Shown here piece by piece: positions 18,319 through 25,932 of a stretch of DNA of 64,000 nt. Both the position numbers and the translations under genes were made by a program. Where the stretch lies: the NCBI RefSeq assembly GCF_000017505.1, contig NC_009675.1, positions 5,026,501 through 5,090,500 of the forward strand, given 5' to 3'. This stretch comes from Anaeromyxobacter sp. Fw109-5. Lineage in GTDB: Bacteria > Myxococcota > Myxococcia > Myxococcales > Anaeromyxobacteraceae. The notes under the pieces were generated by a model. The model saw only the letters and a list, made by a program, of their open reading frames with translations. It made no database searches and was not told the origin of the DNA. The stretch's first letter is position 1; each line of letters starts with the position of its first letter.

Positions 18319-18662
18319 CCGGGCTCCTCCGGTTCGAGCGTGGCGGCGCGGAGCGCCGCGGCGACGAGGTCCGCGCGGACGAGGTGACCGGGGTGGACGC
18401 CCGCGAGCGAGGCCCGCAGGCGCTGCGCGTCGAGCGCCGCGGGCGGCAGCCCCGCCTCGAGCGCGGCGCAGGCCACCTCTGCGTAGGCGATGAGCGAGGC
18501 GCAGCTCGTCGCGCGAAAGCGGGCGCGGACGATCCGGTCCCCCTCGGTCCAGAGCCCCAGCGCCACCAGGCGATCGCCGGCCGCCGCGCGGCCGACGCGG
18601 GTCGCGCCGTCGAGCGGGCCGGCGTGCGCGGGGTCGGAGAGGCAGTCGGCGACGGTCGGCAT
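18315..18662 (-). CDS. Degenerate NifU/IscU-like small protein
   Basis: A 115-residue protein with the outline of the NifU N-terminal/IscU scaffold: DPAHAGPLDG near the start, GRAAAGDR where IscU has the first cysteine ligand (A28 here, D30 kept), and ATSCASLIAY with the second ligand (C54). The third ligand region reads VHPGHLVRADL with no cysteine. Only one of the three usual cluster ligands remains, so it cannot be a standard Fe-S scaffold; C7 and C65 lie elsewhere. The ATG at 18662 lacks a good ribosome site, and GTG 18668 is an alternative. It overlaps the DsrE-like gene and follows the hydrogenase protease by 86 bases. Confidence 0.68.
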   Translation of the reverse strand: MPTVADCLSDPAHAGPLDGATRVGRAAAGDRLVALGLWTEGDRIVRARFRATSCASLIAYAEVACAALEAGLPPAALDAQRLRASLAGVHPGHLVRADLVAAALRAATLEPEEPG

Positions 18663-18748
18663 CGGCACGGTGTGATGCCCGAGCGAAGGCGGTCTCGCCA
18701 CCCGATCTTCGACGCCCGCGCGGGCCGGTCTCGCGGCGCCGCGGACCG

Positions 18749-19210
18749 TCACGGTGCGGCGAGCGCCGCCGCCGCCCGCCGCACGGCGGCGACGGCAGCG
18801 GGGATCGCCGCGGCGACCGCGGGCGTGAGCCCCTCGCCCACCTCGTCGAGCTCCAGCGCCTCGACGGCCACCACCTCGATGCGCGACGGGACGGGCGCGC
18901 CGGCGGCCGCGGCGCGGGCGAGCGCCGAGGGCAGGCCGATGGCGTGGGGCGACGGCCCCTCGGGCGCGTGGAGCGCGTCGAGCGGGAAGGCGAGGACCGT
19001 CCCGGGCGCATGCGCGGCGGTCCGCACCGCGTCCACCACCACGACCCGGTCGAAGCCCTCCATGTCGTCGAGCAGGTAGAGGCCCGCGGCGGCGCTGCGC
19101 CGGACGACGATCCCGGCCACGGGGTTCCGGTCGAGGGCGTCCGCGACGTGGAGCGCCACCGCGTCGTCGCGGCGCAGCGCGTTCCCGAGGCAGAGGACGA
19201 GGACCTCCAA
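18749..19210 (-). CDS. [NiFe] hydrogenase maturation protease
   Basis: A 153-residue endopeptidase of the HycI/HyaD (M52) family that trims the C-terminal extension of the hydrogenase large subunit after nickel insertion. The family start LCLGNALRRDDAVALHVADAL is present, with the metal-sensing aspartate region near residue 16 and DRVVVVDAVR in the middle. The start is TTG at 19210, 3 bases after the large-subunit stop, so the pair is coupled. The only large subunit nearby ends with a DPCNACASH site followed by 36 residues, its predicted substrate. Confidence 0.85.
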   Translation of the reverse strand: MEVLVLCLGNALRRDDAVALHVADALDRNPVAGIVVRRSAAAGLYLLDDMEGFDRVVVVDAVRTAAHAPGTVLAFPLDALHAPEGPSPHAIGLPSALARAAAAGAPVPSRIEVVAVEALELDEVGEGLTPAVAAAIPAAVAAVRRAAAALAAP

Positions 19211-19213
19211 GGC

Positions 19214-20710
19214 TCACCCCCGCTGCCGATCGTCCTCTTCGGGGACGCGGCGGCGGATCACCTCGCGCACCGCGCCGTCCGCCCCGCGCACGGTGACGAC
19301 GAGCGGCAGCTCTCCCGGGAGCGCGTGCGACGCGCAGGCGTTGCAGGGGTCGTAGGCGCGGAACGCCATCTCGAGCTGGTTCAGGAGGGCGGGATCGACC
19401 TTCCCGTTCCGGATGAGCCCGCGCGCCGCCTTGCGCACCGAGATCTGCACCGGGGCGGCGTTGTGCTGCGAGGCCACCACCAGGTTCGCGGCGGTGAGGA
19501 GCCCGCTCGCGTCCGCGGCGAAGTGGTGGATGAGCGTCCCGCGCGGCGCCTCCACCACCCCCACGCCCTCGCTCGGCCCCGCGAGCGGCGCGGGCACCGT
19601 CCGCACCTCGCGCGCCTCGAGGTCGGGATCGGCCGCGAGCGCCTCGATCGCCTCCGCCGCCTGCAGCGCCTCCACGAGGCGCGCCCAGTGGAACGCCAGG
19701 GTCTGGTGCGCTGGCCAGCCGAGCGCGTCGAACAGCCGCTGCCGCTCCGCCTCGGCGAGCGGGGTCGCCATCTCCCGCGCCACGTTCAGCCGCGCGAGCG
19801 GGCCCACGCGATAGAGCCCGCTGTCGTCGCCCTCGGTGAACCCGGTCCAGCCCTTCGCCTTGAGGAACGTGAGCTTCGCGTAGGTCCAGGGCTCGACCCG
19901 CTCGGCGAGGTGGAGGAGCCAGTCCCTCGGCGCGAAGCGCGCGAGCTCGCCGCCCCGCGGATCCACGATCCGCAGCACCCCGTCGAGGAAGGTGAGCCGC
20001 CCCGCCTCGTCCACCATGCCCATCGAGTGGCAGCGGACCCGGTACATCTCGCTCGAGAGCGCCTCGCCGTACTCGCCGCTCCCGAGCACCGCGGCGCGGA
20101 ACGACTCGAGCGTGTCGGCCGCGAACCGGACGAGCCCGGGCGCGAGCTCTCGCGCGCGGCGGACGGTGTCGGGGTCGAGCGGCCGGGAGACGCCGCCCGG
20201 CAGCGCGAACACCGGGTGGATGGTCCGCCCGGCGATCGCGGCCATGAGCTCGCGCGCCTCCTTGCGCGCGCCGAGGATGCGCCGGCCGAGGTCCGCGCCG
20301 ACCTTCGCGAGGACGCCGACGATGCTCCGCATGGGCGCGGGCGCCGACGAGCCGGCGTAGAAGTCCGGCCCGCCCATGTACCAGTAGTGGAGGAGGTGGT
20401 CCTCGAAGATGAAGAGGTTGTAGTAGAGCGCCTGGATCTTCCGCGCCGCGGCGGGGGGGACGACGCCGTACATCGCGTCGAGCGCCCGCGCCGCGGCGAG
20501 GTGGTGGGCCGCGGGGCACACGCCGCAGACGTGGGCGGTGAGCTGCGGCATCTCCTCCGCCGGCCGCCCCACGCAGAACCGCTCGAACCCGCGCAGCTCG
20601 GGCACCTGCAGGAACGCGCTCTCGGCGTTCCCGTCCGCGTCGAGGAAGACCTCGATCTTGCCGTGGCCCTCGAGGCGCGTGATCGGGTCGATGGTGATCC
20701 GGCGCGTCAT
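19214..20710 (-). CDS. [NiFe] hydrogenase large subunit, MvhA-like
   Basis: A 498-residue catalytic subunit. The N-terminal nickel site is HVCGVCPAAHH (C62, C65) and the C-terminal site is DPCNACASH (residues 454-462), followed by a 36-residue extension expected to be removed by the protease encoded next. The protein lacks a signal partner for export and lies with HdrA and an MvhD-type domain, so it belongs with cytoplasmic group 3 (F420-non-reducing, Mvh-like) hydrogenases. It oxidises H2 or reduces protons and passes electrons to the small subunit. The ATG at 20710 overlaps the upstream stop by four bases. The exact subgroup needs a tree. Confidence 0.93.
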   Translation of the reverse strand: MTRRITIDPITRLEGHGKIEVFLDADGNAESAFLQVPELRGFERFCVGRPAEEMPQLTAHVCGVCPAAHHLAAARALDAMYGVVPPAAARKIQALYYNLFIFEDHLLHYWYMGGPDFYAGSSAPAPMRSIVGVLAKVGADLGRRILGARKEARELMAAIAGRTIHPVFALPGGVSRPLDPDTVRRARELAPGLVRFAADTLESFRAAVLGSGEYGEALSSEMYRVRCHSMGMVDEAGRLTFLDGVLRIVDPRGGELARFAPRDWLLHLAERVEPWTYAKLTFLKAKGWTGFTEGDDSGLYRVGPLARLNVAREMATPLAEAERQRLFDALGWPAHQTLAFHWARLVEALQAAEAIEALAADPDLEAREVRTVPAPLAGPSEGVGVVEAPRGTLIHHFAADASGLLTAANLVVASQHNAAPVQISVRKAARGLIRNGKVDPALLNQLEMAFRAYDPCNACASHALPGELPLVVTVRGADGAVREVIRRRVPEEDDRQRG

Positions 20711-22173
20711 CCCTCGCCCTCCTCGCCGGCGGGCCGCACGCGCGCGGGCACGAGCCCGGCCGCGTACGAGTAGCGCCAGAAGGTCCCGGCGGGATCGGGC
20801 AGCGCCTCGGCGAGGGCCCGCAGCTCCGCCTCGCCCCCCGCGAGCAGCGACGCGAAGGCGGACAGCATCGCCGCCCCGGGGTCTCGCACGCCGTCGAGCG
20901 GCCCGAAGCAGCCGCGGCACGGCATGCCGGCCTCGACGCAGCCGGGCTGGCAGCCCTGGCGCGTCGCCGGCCCCAGGCAGACGAGCCCCTGCGCGAGGAA
21001 GCAGCGCTCCGGATCGACGGGCGAGGTGGCGAGGCGCCGGAGCGCGGTCACCTCGAGCCGCTCCGGGCGCGATCCCTTGCGCGGACAGCTCTCGCAGAGG
21101 GCGGCGTCGGGGGCGAGCACCGCGCCGCGCGGCGGCGGCGCGTCGCCCAGCAGCGCGTCGAGCGCCGCCTGGACGAGGGCCGGCGAGGGCGGGCAGCCCG
21201 GCACGGTGTAGTCGACCGGCACGACGTCGGCGAGCGGGAGCGCGCGCGGGAGGAGCACCGGCAACGACGGCGCGCGCCCGTCGCCGCCGCCGCCCGGGAG
21301 CGGCGCGCCGGGGTTCGAGACGGACGCGGGGAGCCGGTAGGCGGCGTCGAGGATCTCCTCCGGGGTGGCCAGGTTGCCGAGGCCGACCACGCCGCCCATG
21401 TGGGCGCAGGCGCCGAACGACACGAGCACGCGCGCCTTGCGGCGCAGCAGGCGCGACCAGTCCTCCTGCTCGTCGAGCCGCACCGCGCCGTTCACGAACG
21501 CGACGTCGATCCCACCGTCGGGCAGCGCCTCGACGTCCGCGCGCTTGTGATCGAGCGCCACGGGCCAGAGGACCACCTCGACGCGGTCGAGCAGGGCCGG
21601 GAGCCCCTCGCCGAGGTCCACCACGGCCTCCTCGCAGCCGCCGCAGGAGGCGTTCCAGTAGAAGGCGACGCGAGGCTTGCCGGGCGCGCGGGGCGGCAGC
21701 GGCGCCGGCACGTCGAACGCGGCGGGCGCAGGCCGCACCTCCTCCGCGGCCGCGGCGAGGGCGCGTTCGGGGTAGCGGAGAGGCCCGAGCGCTCGCAGCG
21801 CCCCGGTCATCTCGCGCACGGTCGCGGCGAAGCGCTCGCCCTCGGCGGCGCTCGCCCAGGCGACGCGGAAGCGCGCCGGCTCGATGCCCGCCTGCTCCAG
21901 CGCGCGCACGAGCACCGCGTGGCGCGCCGCCGCGCGGAGGTTGCCGTCGAGGTAGTGGCAGTCGCCGGGGTGGCAGCCCGCGACGAGCACGCCGTCGGCT
22001 CCCTCCCGGAACGCCTGCAGCACGAAGGCCGGCTCGACCCGACCGGTGCACATGACGCGCACGGTGAGGAGGCTCTGCGGGTACTCGAGGCGCGCCTGGC
22101 CGGCGCGGTCGGCGGCGGAGTAGGCGCACCAGCTGCACAGGAACGCGACGATGCGGGGCTCGCGGGGCGGCAC
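20707..22173 (-). CDS. MvhD-MvhG fusion: electron-transfer domain plus hydrogenase small subunit
   Basis: A 488-residue two-domain protein. Residues 8-125 match MvhD/FlpD, with the five cysteines expected for its [2Fe-2S] site (C13, C16 in FLCSWC; C42; C67 and C72 in AGCHPGDC). A Pro/Ala-rich linker near 147-165 leads to a hydrogenase small subunit: proximal cluster ligands C177/C180 (NASCGGCEE), C256 (GACAHMG) and C327 (VPGCPPS), then further cysteines at 360, 363, 391, 399, 408, 412, 419 and 422 for two more clusters. In methanogens these are separate proteins, MvhD and MvhG. The GTG start is 3 bases after the HdrA stop. The fusion gives a direct wire from the hydrogenase to HdrA. Confidence 0.88.
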   Translation of the reverse strand: MPPREPRIVAFLCSWCAYSAADRAGQARLEYPQSLLTVRVMCTGRVEPAFVLQAFREGADGVLVAGCHPGDCHYLDGNLRAAARHAVLVRALEQAGIEPARFRVAWASAAEGERFAATVREMTGALRALGPLRYPERALAAAAEEVRPAPAAFDVPAPLPPRAPGKPRVAFYWNASCGGCEEAVVDLGEGLPALLDRVEVVLWPVALDHKRADVEALPDGGIDVAFVNGAVRLDEQEDWSRLLRRKARVLVSFGACAHMGGVVGLGNLATPEEILDAAYRLPASVSNPGAPLPGGGGDGRAPSLPVLLPRALPLADVVPVDYTVPGCPPSPALVQAALDALLGDAPPPRGAVLAPDAALCESCPRKGSRPERLEVTALRRLATSPVDPERCFLAQGLVCLGPATRQGCQPGCVEAGMPCRGCFGPLDGVRDPGAAMLSAFASLLAGGEAELRALAEALPDPAGTFWRYSYAAGLVPARVRPAGEEGEG

Positions 22174-22176
22174 GCG

Positions 22177-24126
22177 CTACTCCCCGCCCGCGGGCGCCGC
22201 GCGGAGCAGCGCGCTGATCTCCGCCGCGATCTGCGCGCCGGTGAATTGGGGCGCGCTCGCCGCCCCCGCCGGGCAGGCCGCCACGCAGGTGCCGCAGCCG
22301 CGGCAGAGCACCGCCGCCACCACCGCCGGGCCGGTCGGCGCTTCGAGCGAGATGGCGCCGAAGGGGCAGGTCGAGGCGCAGACGGCGCAGCCGCTGCACC
22401 GGGCCGCGTCGATGTCCGCGGCGAACGGCTCGAGGGGGATCCGGTCGCCCGGGGCGAGCGAGGAGAGCACGAGCCCGGCCGCCGCCGCGCCGTCGCGGAT
22501 CGCCTCCCGTATGGAGCGCGGCCCCGCGGCGGCCCCCGCCACGTAGATCCCCGCGAGCCGGGTGGCGGTGGGCTCGAAGGGGCTCGCGCCGCGCTCCGCG
22601 ACGAAGCCGCGCTCGTCCACCTCGAGGCGCAGCAGCTTCGCCAGCGCGGCCGCGCCGTCCGAGGCGAGCGCGGGCGCGTGGATCGCGACGAGGTCGGCCG
22701 TGCGCGTGCCGCCACCGGAGAGCCGCGCCCGCACGCCCTCGGCGCAGGCCTCCAGCGAGCCGGGGTCGAGCGCGCCGGCGAGGAGCTCCACGCCCGCCGC
22801 CGCGAGCGCGACCCCGCGGCGGCCTGCGCCGGGGAGCCGCTCCAGCCCACCCGCGATGGCGAGCCTCGCCCCCGGCAGCTTCGCGCGGAGCCGGGCGGCG
22901 AGCTTCAGGATCTCCTCCACCGCGAGCGCCCCGTCCTCCTCGGCCGCGGTGGTCGCGAGCAGCACGGATCGCGGGAGGCGGCCGTGCGCGCCGCGCACCT
23001 CGCCGCCGGTGGGGCCGTCCGGGTGCAGCATCCGCTCGAGCGCGTACGTCGAGACCACGCCGTCCGGTCCGTCCACCGCGCCGGGGCGCATGCCGGTGGC
23101 GATCACGATCGCGCCGGCGCTCACCTCACGCGTCCGCGCCGGCTCGTCGAGGCGCACCGCGCCGAACGGGCAGGCGCGGGCGCACGCGTCGCAGGCCTCG
23201 CCCGCGGCCCGCAGGCAGGCGGCGGCGTCGATGGCCGAGGCGTGCGGGAGCGCGCCCGGGTAGGGGACGCCGATCGCCTTGCGCGCGGGGCCGCCGTCGG
23301 GGTCGGGGCGCGAGGCGGGGCAGGCCGCGCTGCACGCCCCGCAGCCGAGGCACGCCGCCGGGTCGACGCCGCGCGAGCGGACCGCGAGCTCGACCTCGAA
23401 GCGGCCGTGGGCACCGCGCACGCGGCGCAGCTCCGCGCCGGTCAGCACCTCGATCCGCTCGGAGTGGAGCACCTCGTCGAGCACCGGCTCCATGAAGCAG
23501 CTCGCGCACTCGCCCGCGGGGAAGATCTCGTCGAGCCGGTTGGCGAGCCCCCCGATGGCGAAGGAGCGCTCGACGAGGACCACCCGCCGATCGCGGCGTG
23601 CGAGGGCGCGCGCCGCCGCGACGCCGGCCGCCCCGCCGCCCACCACGATCACGTCCGGCGACGCCGCCACGTCGCACGGGGGGATCGGCCAGTGGAGCCG
23701 GACGCGCGCGAGCCCCGCCGCGACGAGCCTGCGCGCCCGCTCGGTGGCGGCGCCGGGAGCTCCTCCCACCCACTCCACCTGCTCGCGCAGGTTCACGAGC
23801 TGCAAGTGCTCGGGCGAGCGGCCGGCCGCGGCGAGCACCGCGCGGAAGGTCGCCTCGTGCTCGCGGGGCGAGCAGGCGCCGACCACCACCCGCTCGATCC
23901 CACGGTCGTGGATCCGCGCGGCGAGCCAGGCCCTGCCCTCCGGCGAGCAGAGCACGTCGTGCACCGCCACGTCCCGGGCGCCTGGCCAGGCGGCCGGTTC
24001 ACCGAGCGATCCGAGCCGCACCAGCGCGCCGAGGTTCGGGCCGCAGCGGCAGAGATAGATGCCGGTGGGGCGCTGCTCCGCCTCGGAGGTGGCCGCCGAC
24101 GGGCCCGGCTGCCGCGCCTTGCTCAC
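22177..24126 (-). CDS. hdrA: HdrA-like flavin/iron-sulfur subunit
   Basis: A 649-residue homologue of heterodisulfide reductase subunit A. Order of parts: N-terminal domain with YLCRCGPNLG and VVGACSPREHE, the FAD loop VIVVGGGAAGVAAARALA near residue 158, CASCFMEPVLDEV, an inserted ferredoxin with CLGCGACSAACPAS and CDACARACPFGAV, the thioredoxin-reductase-like remainder, and two C-terminal 4Fe-4S motifs (CSGCAVCASTCPFGA, CRGCGTCVAACPAG). HdrA carries the bifurcating flavin in HdrABC-MvhADG complexes. HdrB and HdrC, which hold the disulfide site, are absent from this operon. It starts at GTG 24126, 17 bases after the TusA-like stop. Confidence 0.9.
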   Translation of the reverse strand: MSKARQPGPSAATSEAEQRPTGIYLCRCGPNLGALVRLGSLGEPAAWPGARDVAVHDVLCSPEGRAWLAARIHDRGIERVVVGACSPREHEATFRAVLAAAGRSPEHLQLVNLREQVEWVGGAPGAATERARRLVAAGLARVRLHWPIPPCDVAASPDVIVVGGGAAGVAAARALARRDRRVVLVERSFAIGGLANRLDEIFPAGECASCFMEPVLDEVLHSERIEVLTGAELRRVRGAHGRFEVELAVRSRGVDPAACLGCGACSAACPASRPDPDGGPARKAIGVPYPGALPHASAIDAAACLRAAGEACDACARACPFGAVRLDEPARTREVSAGAIVIATGMRPGAVDGPDGVVSTYALERMLHPDGPTGGEVRGAHGRLPRSVLLATTAAEEDGALAVEEILKLAARLRAKLPGARLAIAGGLERLPGAGRRGVALAAAGVELLAGALDPGSLEACAEGVRARLSGGGTRTADLVAIHAPALASDGAAALAKLLRLEVDERGFVAERGASPFEPTATRLAGIYVAGAAAGPRSIREAIRDGAAAAGLVLSSLAPGDRIPLEPFAADIDAARCSGCAVCASTCPFGAISLEAPTGPAVVAAVLCRGCGTCVAACPAGAASAPQFTGAQIAAEISALLRAAPAGGE

Positions 24127-24143
24127 TCGGTCGCTGCGATCGC

Positions 24144-24371
24144 TCAGTACTGGATCTGGATGACGACCTTCTGGCCGTCCGGCCGCACGGAGAGGAGCGT
24201 CTTCTTGCGCCGCTCGCAGAACGTCCGGATGTCCTTCTCGAACGTCGGGCAGTCGCCCACGATTTCCACCACCGTGCCGGCCGTCGTCTCCGCGGTCTCG
24301 ACGGCCAGCTTCAGCACGGGCTGAGGGCAGCGCATCCCGGAGCAGTCGATCCGGAAGAAGTTCTGGGCCAC
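24144..24371 (-). CDS. TusA-like sulfur carrier
   Basis: A 75-residue protein of the TusA/SirA family. The active cysteine is C15 in SGMRCPQPVL, which carries a persulfide in sulfur trafficking; C10, C44 and C54 are additional. The GTG at 24371 has AAGGAG about 10 bases upstream and is preferred over longer starts. It is the first gene of the hydrogenase operon, and a DsrE-like protein is the last, the same pair that hands sulfur along in Dsr and sHdr systems. A role in delivering or accepting sulfane sulfur at the HdrA complex is inferred. Confidence 0.82.
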   Translation of the reverse strand: MAQNFFRIDCSGMRCPQPVLKLAVETAETTAGTVVEIVGDCPTFEKDIRTFCERRKKTLLSVRPDGQKVVIQIQY

Positions 24372-24446
24372 TGGATGCGTTCTCCTTGCGGGGCGGCGGC
24401 GGGGCCCGGACGTCCGGCGCGTGCGCGCTGGATGGGCCGGCGCGAC

Positions 24447-24494
24447 ATTACCCACGGGCATTCGACGTGGTCAAACGATGGCGAACCGTGGGTA
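24447..24494 (-). promoter_or_regulatory. Promoter and inverted-repeat operator of the hydrogenase operon
   Basis: On the minus strand, TTGACC (24469-24474) and GGTAAT (24447-24452) are 16 bases apart, a good sigma-70-like pair about 75 bases before the GTG at 24371. A perfect 9-base inverted repeat, TACCCACGG (24449-24457) and CCGTGGGTA (24486-24494), brackets the -35: one arm overlaps the -10 and the other lies upstream. The arms are centred 37 bases apart, about 3.5 turns of DNA. This fits a repressor or activator that binds both arms. Confidence 0.5.
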
Positions 24495-24543
24495 CGTGAG
24501 GGGTGCGCGCCGCCGCACACCGCGCGCTCGCCCGCCTGCCCGC

Positions 24544-25002
<459 letters not shown>

Positions 25003-25127
25003 GGGGAACCGGCGTCAGCTAACACAGGTGGCAACGCGTGGGCAAGACGGCAAGCGGAGCCTCTCCTCACGCCACCTCGCGCCGCCTGCCGCCGTCGCGC
25101 CACCGGCGCGAGGAGCGGTCCCGAGGC

Positions 25128-25155
25128 GGCTCCGCGCCCGGCCGGGCGCGGAGCC
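25128..25155 (-). terminator. Perfect palindrome after hpf
   Basis: A 12-bp stem (25128-25139 with 25144-25155) around GGCC lies 16 bases past the hpf stop. No T-run follows on the minus strand, so it may act as a partial terminator or RNA-stabilising hairpin between hpf and ptsN. Confidence 0.45.
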
Positions 25156-25170
25156 ATCGGACGCGACGAG

Positions 25171-25728
25171 CTAGCTCGGGCGCGCCTCGATGAGGCCGAA
25201 GCCCCCGTCGTCGCGCCGGTAGACCACGTTCACCGCGCGGTCCTCGGCGTTCTGGAACACGTAGAACTTCGCGTCGAGCAGCTCGAGCTGGAGGATCGCC
25301 TCGTCCACGCTCATCGCCCGCGCCTGGAACTTCTTGCTCTTCACCACCCGGTGGCTCGGACGCTCGGGGTGCTCGAGGATGTCGAGCACGTCGTGCCGGA
25401 CGTCCACCGGGGCCCAGGGCGCCGGCGTGCCGTTCGACTTGTAGTGGTTCGTGAGCTTCTCCTTGTGCTTCTTCAGCTGCCGCTCGATCTTGTCGGCCGC
25501 CTGGTCGATGGACGCGTACATGTCCGCCGAGCGGGCGGTGCCCCGCAGCAGGAATCGTCCGGCCTTCACGGTGATCTCGGCGTGGTGGTCGAGGTTCTCG
25601 ACGTGCAGGACCGCGTGCGCCTCACTCGGCCGGTCGATGTAGCGCTGGACGTGCTCGACACGGCCTTTGACGTGAGACTTCAGCGCTTCGGTGGGCTCGA
25701 GGTGCCGGAAGGTGATGTTCACCTGCAT
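25171..25728 (-). CDS. hpf: Ribosome hibernation promoting factor, long form
   Basis: A 185-residue protein with two domains: an N-terminal S30AE/YfiA-like domain (residues 1-100, starting MQVNITFRHLEPTEAL) that binds the 30S decoding region, and a C-terminal dimerisation domain (residues 125-185, with VVKSKKFQARAMSVDEAILQ and NVVYRRDDGGFGLIE) typical of the long form that forms 100S ribosome dimers. The ATG at 25728 has AGGAGG 7 bases upstream; the longer upstream frame has no such site. It follows rpoN after a 204-base gap that contains a putative promoter and palindrome. Confidence 0.93.
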   Translation of the reverse strand: MQVNITFRHLEPTEALKSHVKGRVEHVQRYIDRPSEAHAVLHVENLDHHAEITVKAGRFLLRGTARSADMYASIDQAADKIERQLKKHKEKLTNHYKSNGTPAPWAPVDVRHDVLDILEHPERPSHRVVKSKKFQARAMSVDEAILQLELLDAKFYVFQNAEDRAVNVVYRRDDGGFGLIEARPS

Positions 25729-25813
25729 TGACCGCCTCCTGTGGAGGACCGCAGAAAATGCTTCGGCCGCGGGCCGGCGGGACCTGAGTCCACCGGAGCC
25801 GCGGCCGTCGCCG

Positions 25814-25851
25814 ATGTTGCCCACGCTGGCAACATGCTCATGCCAATCATA
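25814..25851 (-). promoter_or_regulatory. -10 box and palindrome upstream of hpf
   Basis: On the minus strand TATGAT (25846-25851) matches 5 of 6 bases of a -10 element. Just downstream, at the expected transcription start, is an 8-bp inverted repeat ATGTTGCC / GGCAACAT (25814-25821 and 25828-25835, 6-base loop). The repeat could be an operator or a hairpin at the RNA 5' end. No matching -35 is seen. Confidence 0.4.
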
Positions 25852-25932
25852 ACAGAGCCCCGCCGGAAGGCATGCCCCCCCGGCCCGCGGCGCGCGCTCT
25901 TCGGGGGCGTCGCCGGCCCGGCGCGGCGATCC

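Noticed and set aside
25836-25850. Sigma-54 type promoter (TGGCAT...TTGC) upstream of hpf
   Set aside because: The GG and GC elements are two bases further apart than the strict spacing that sigma-54 requires.
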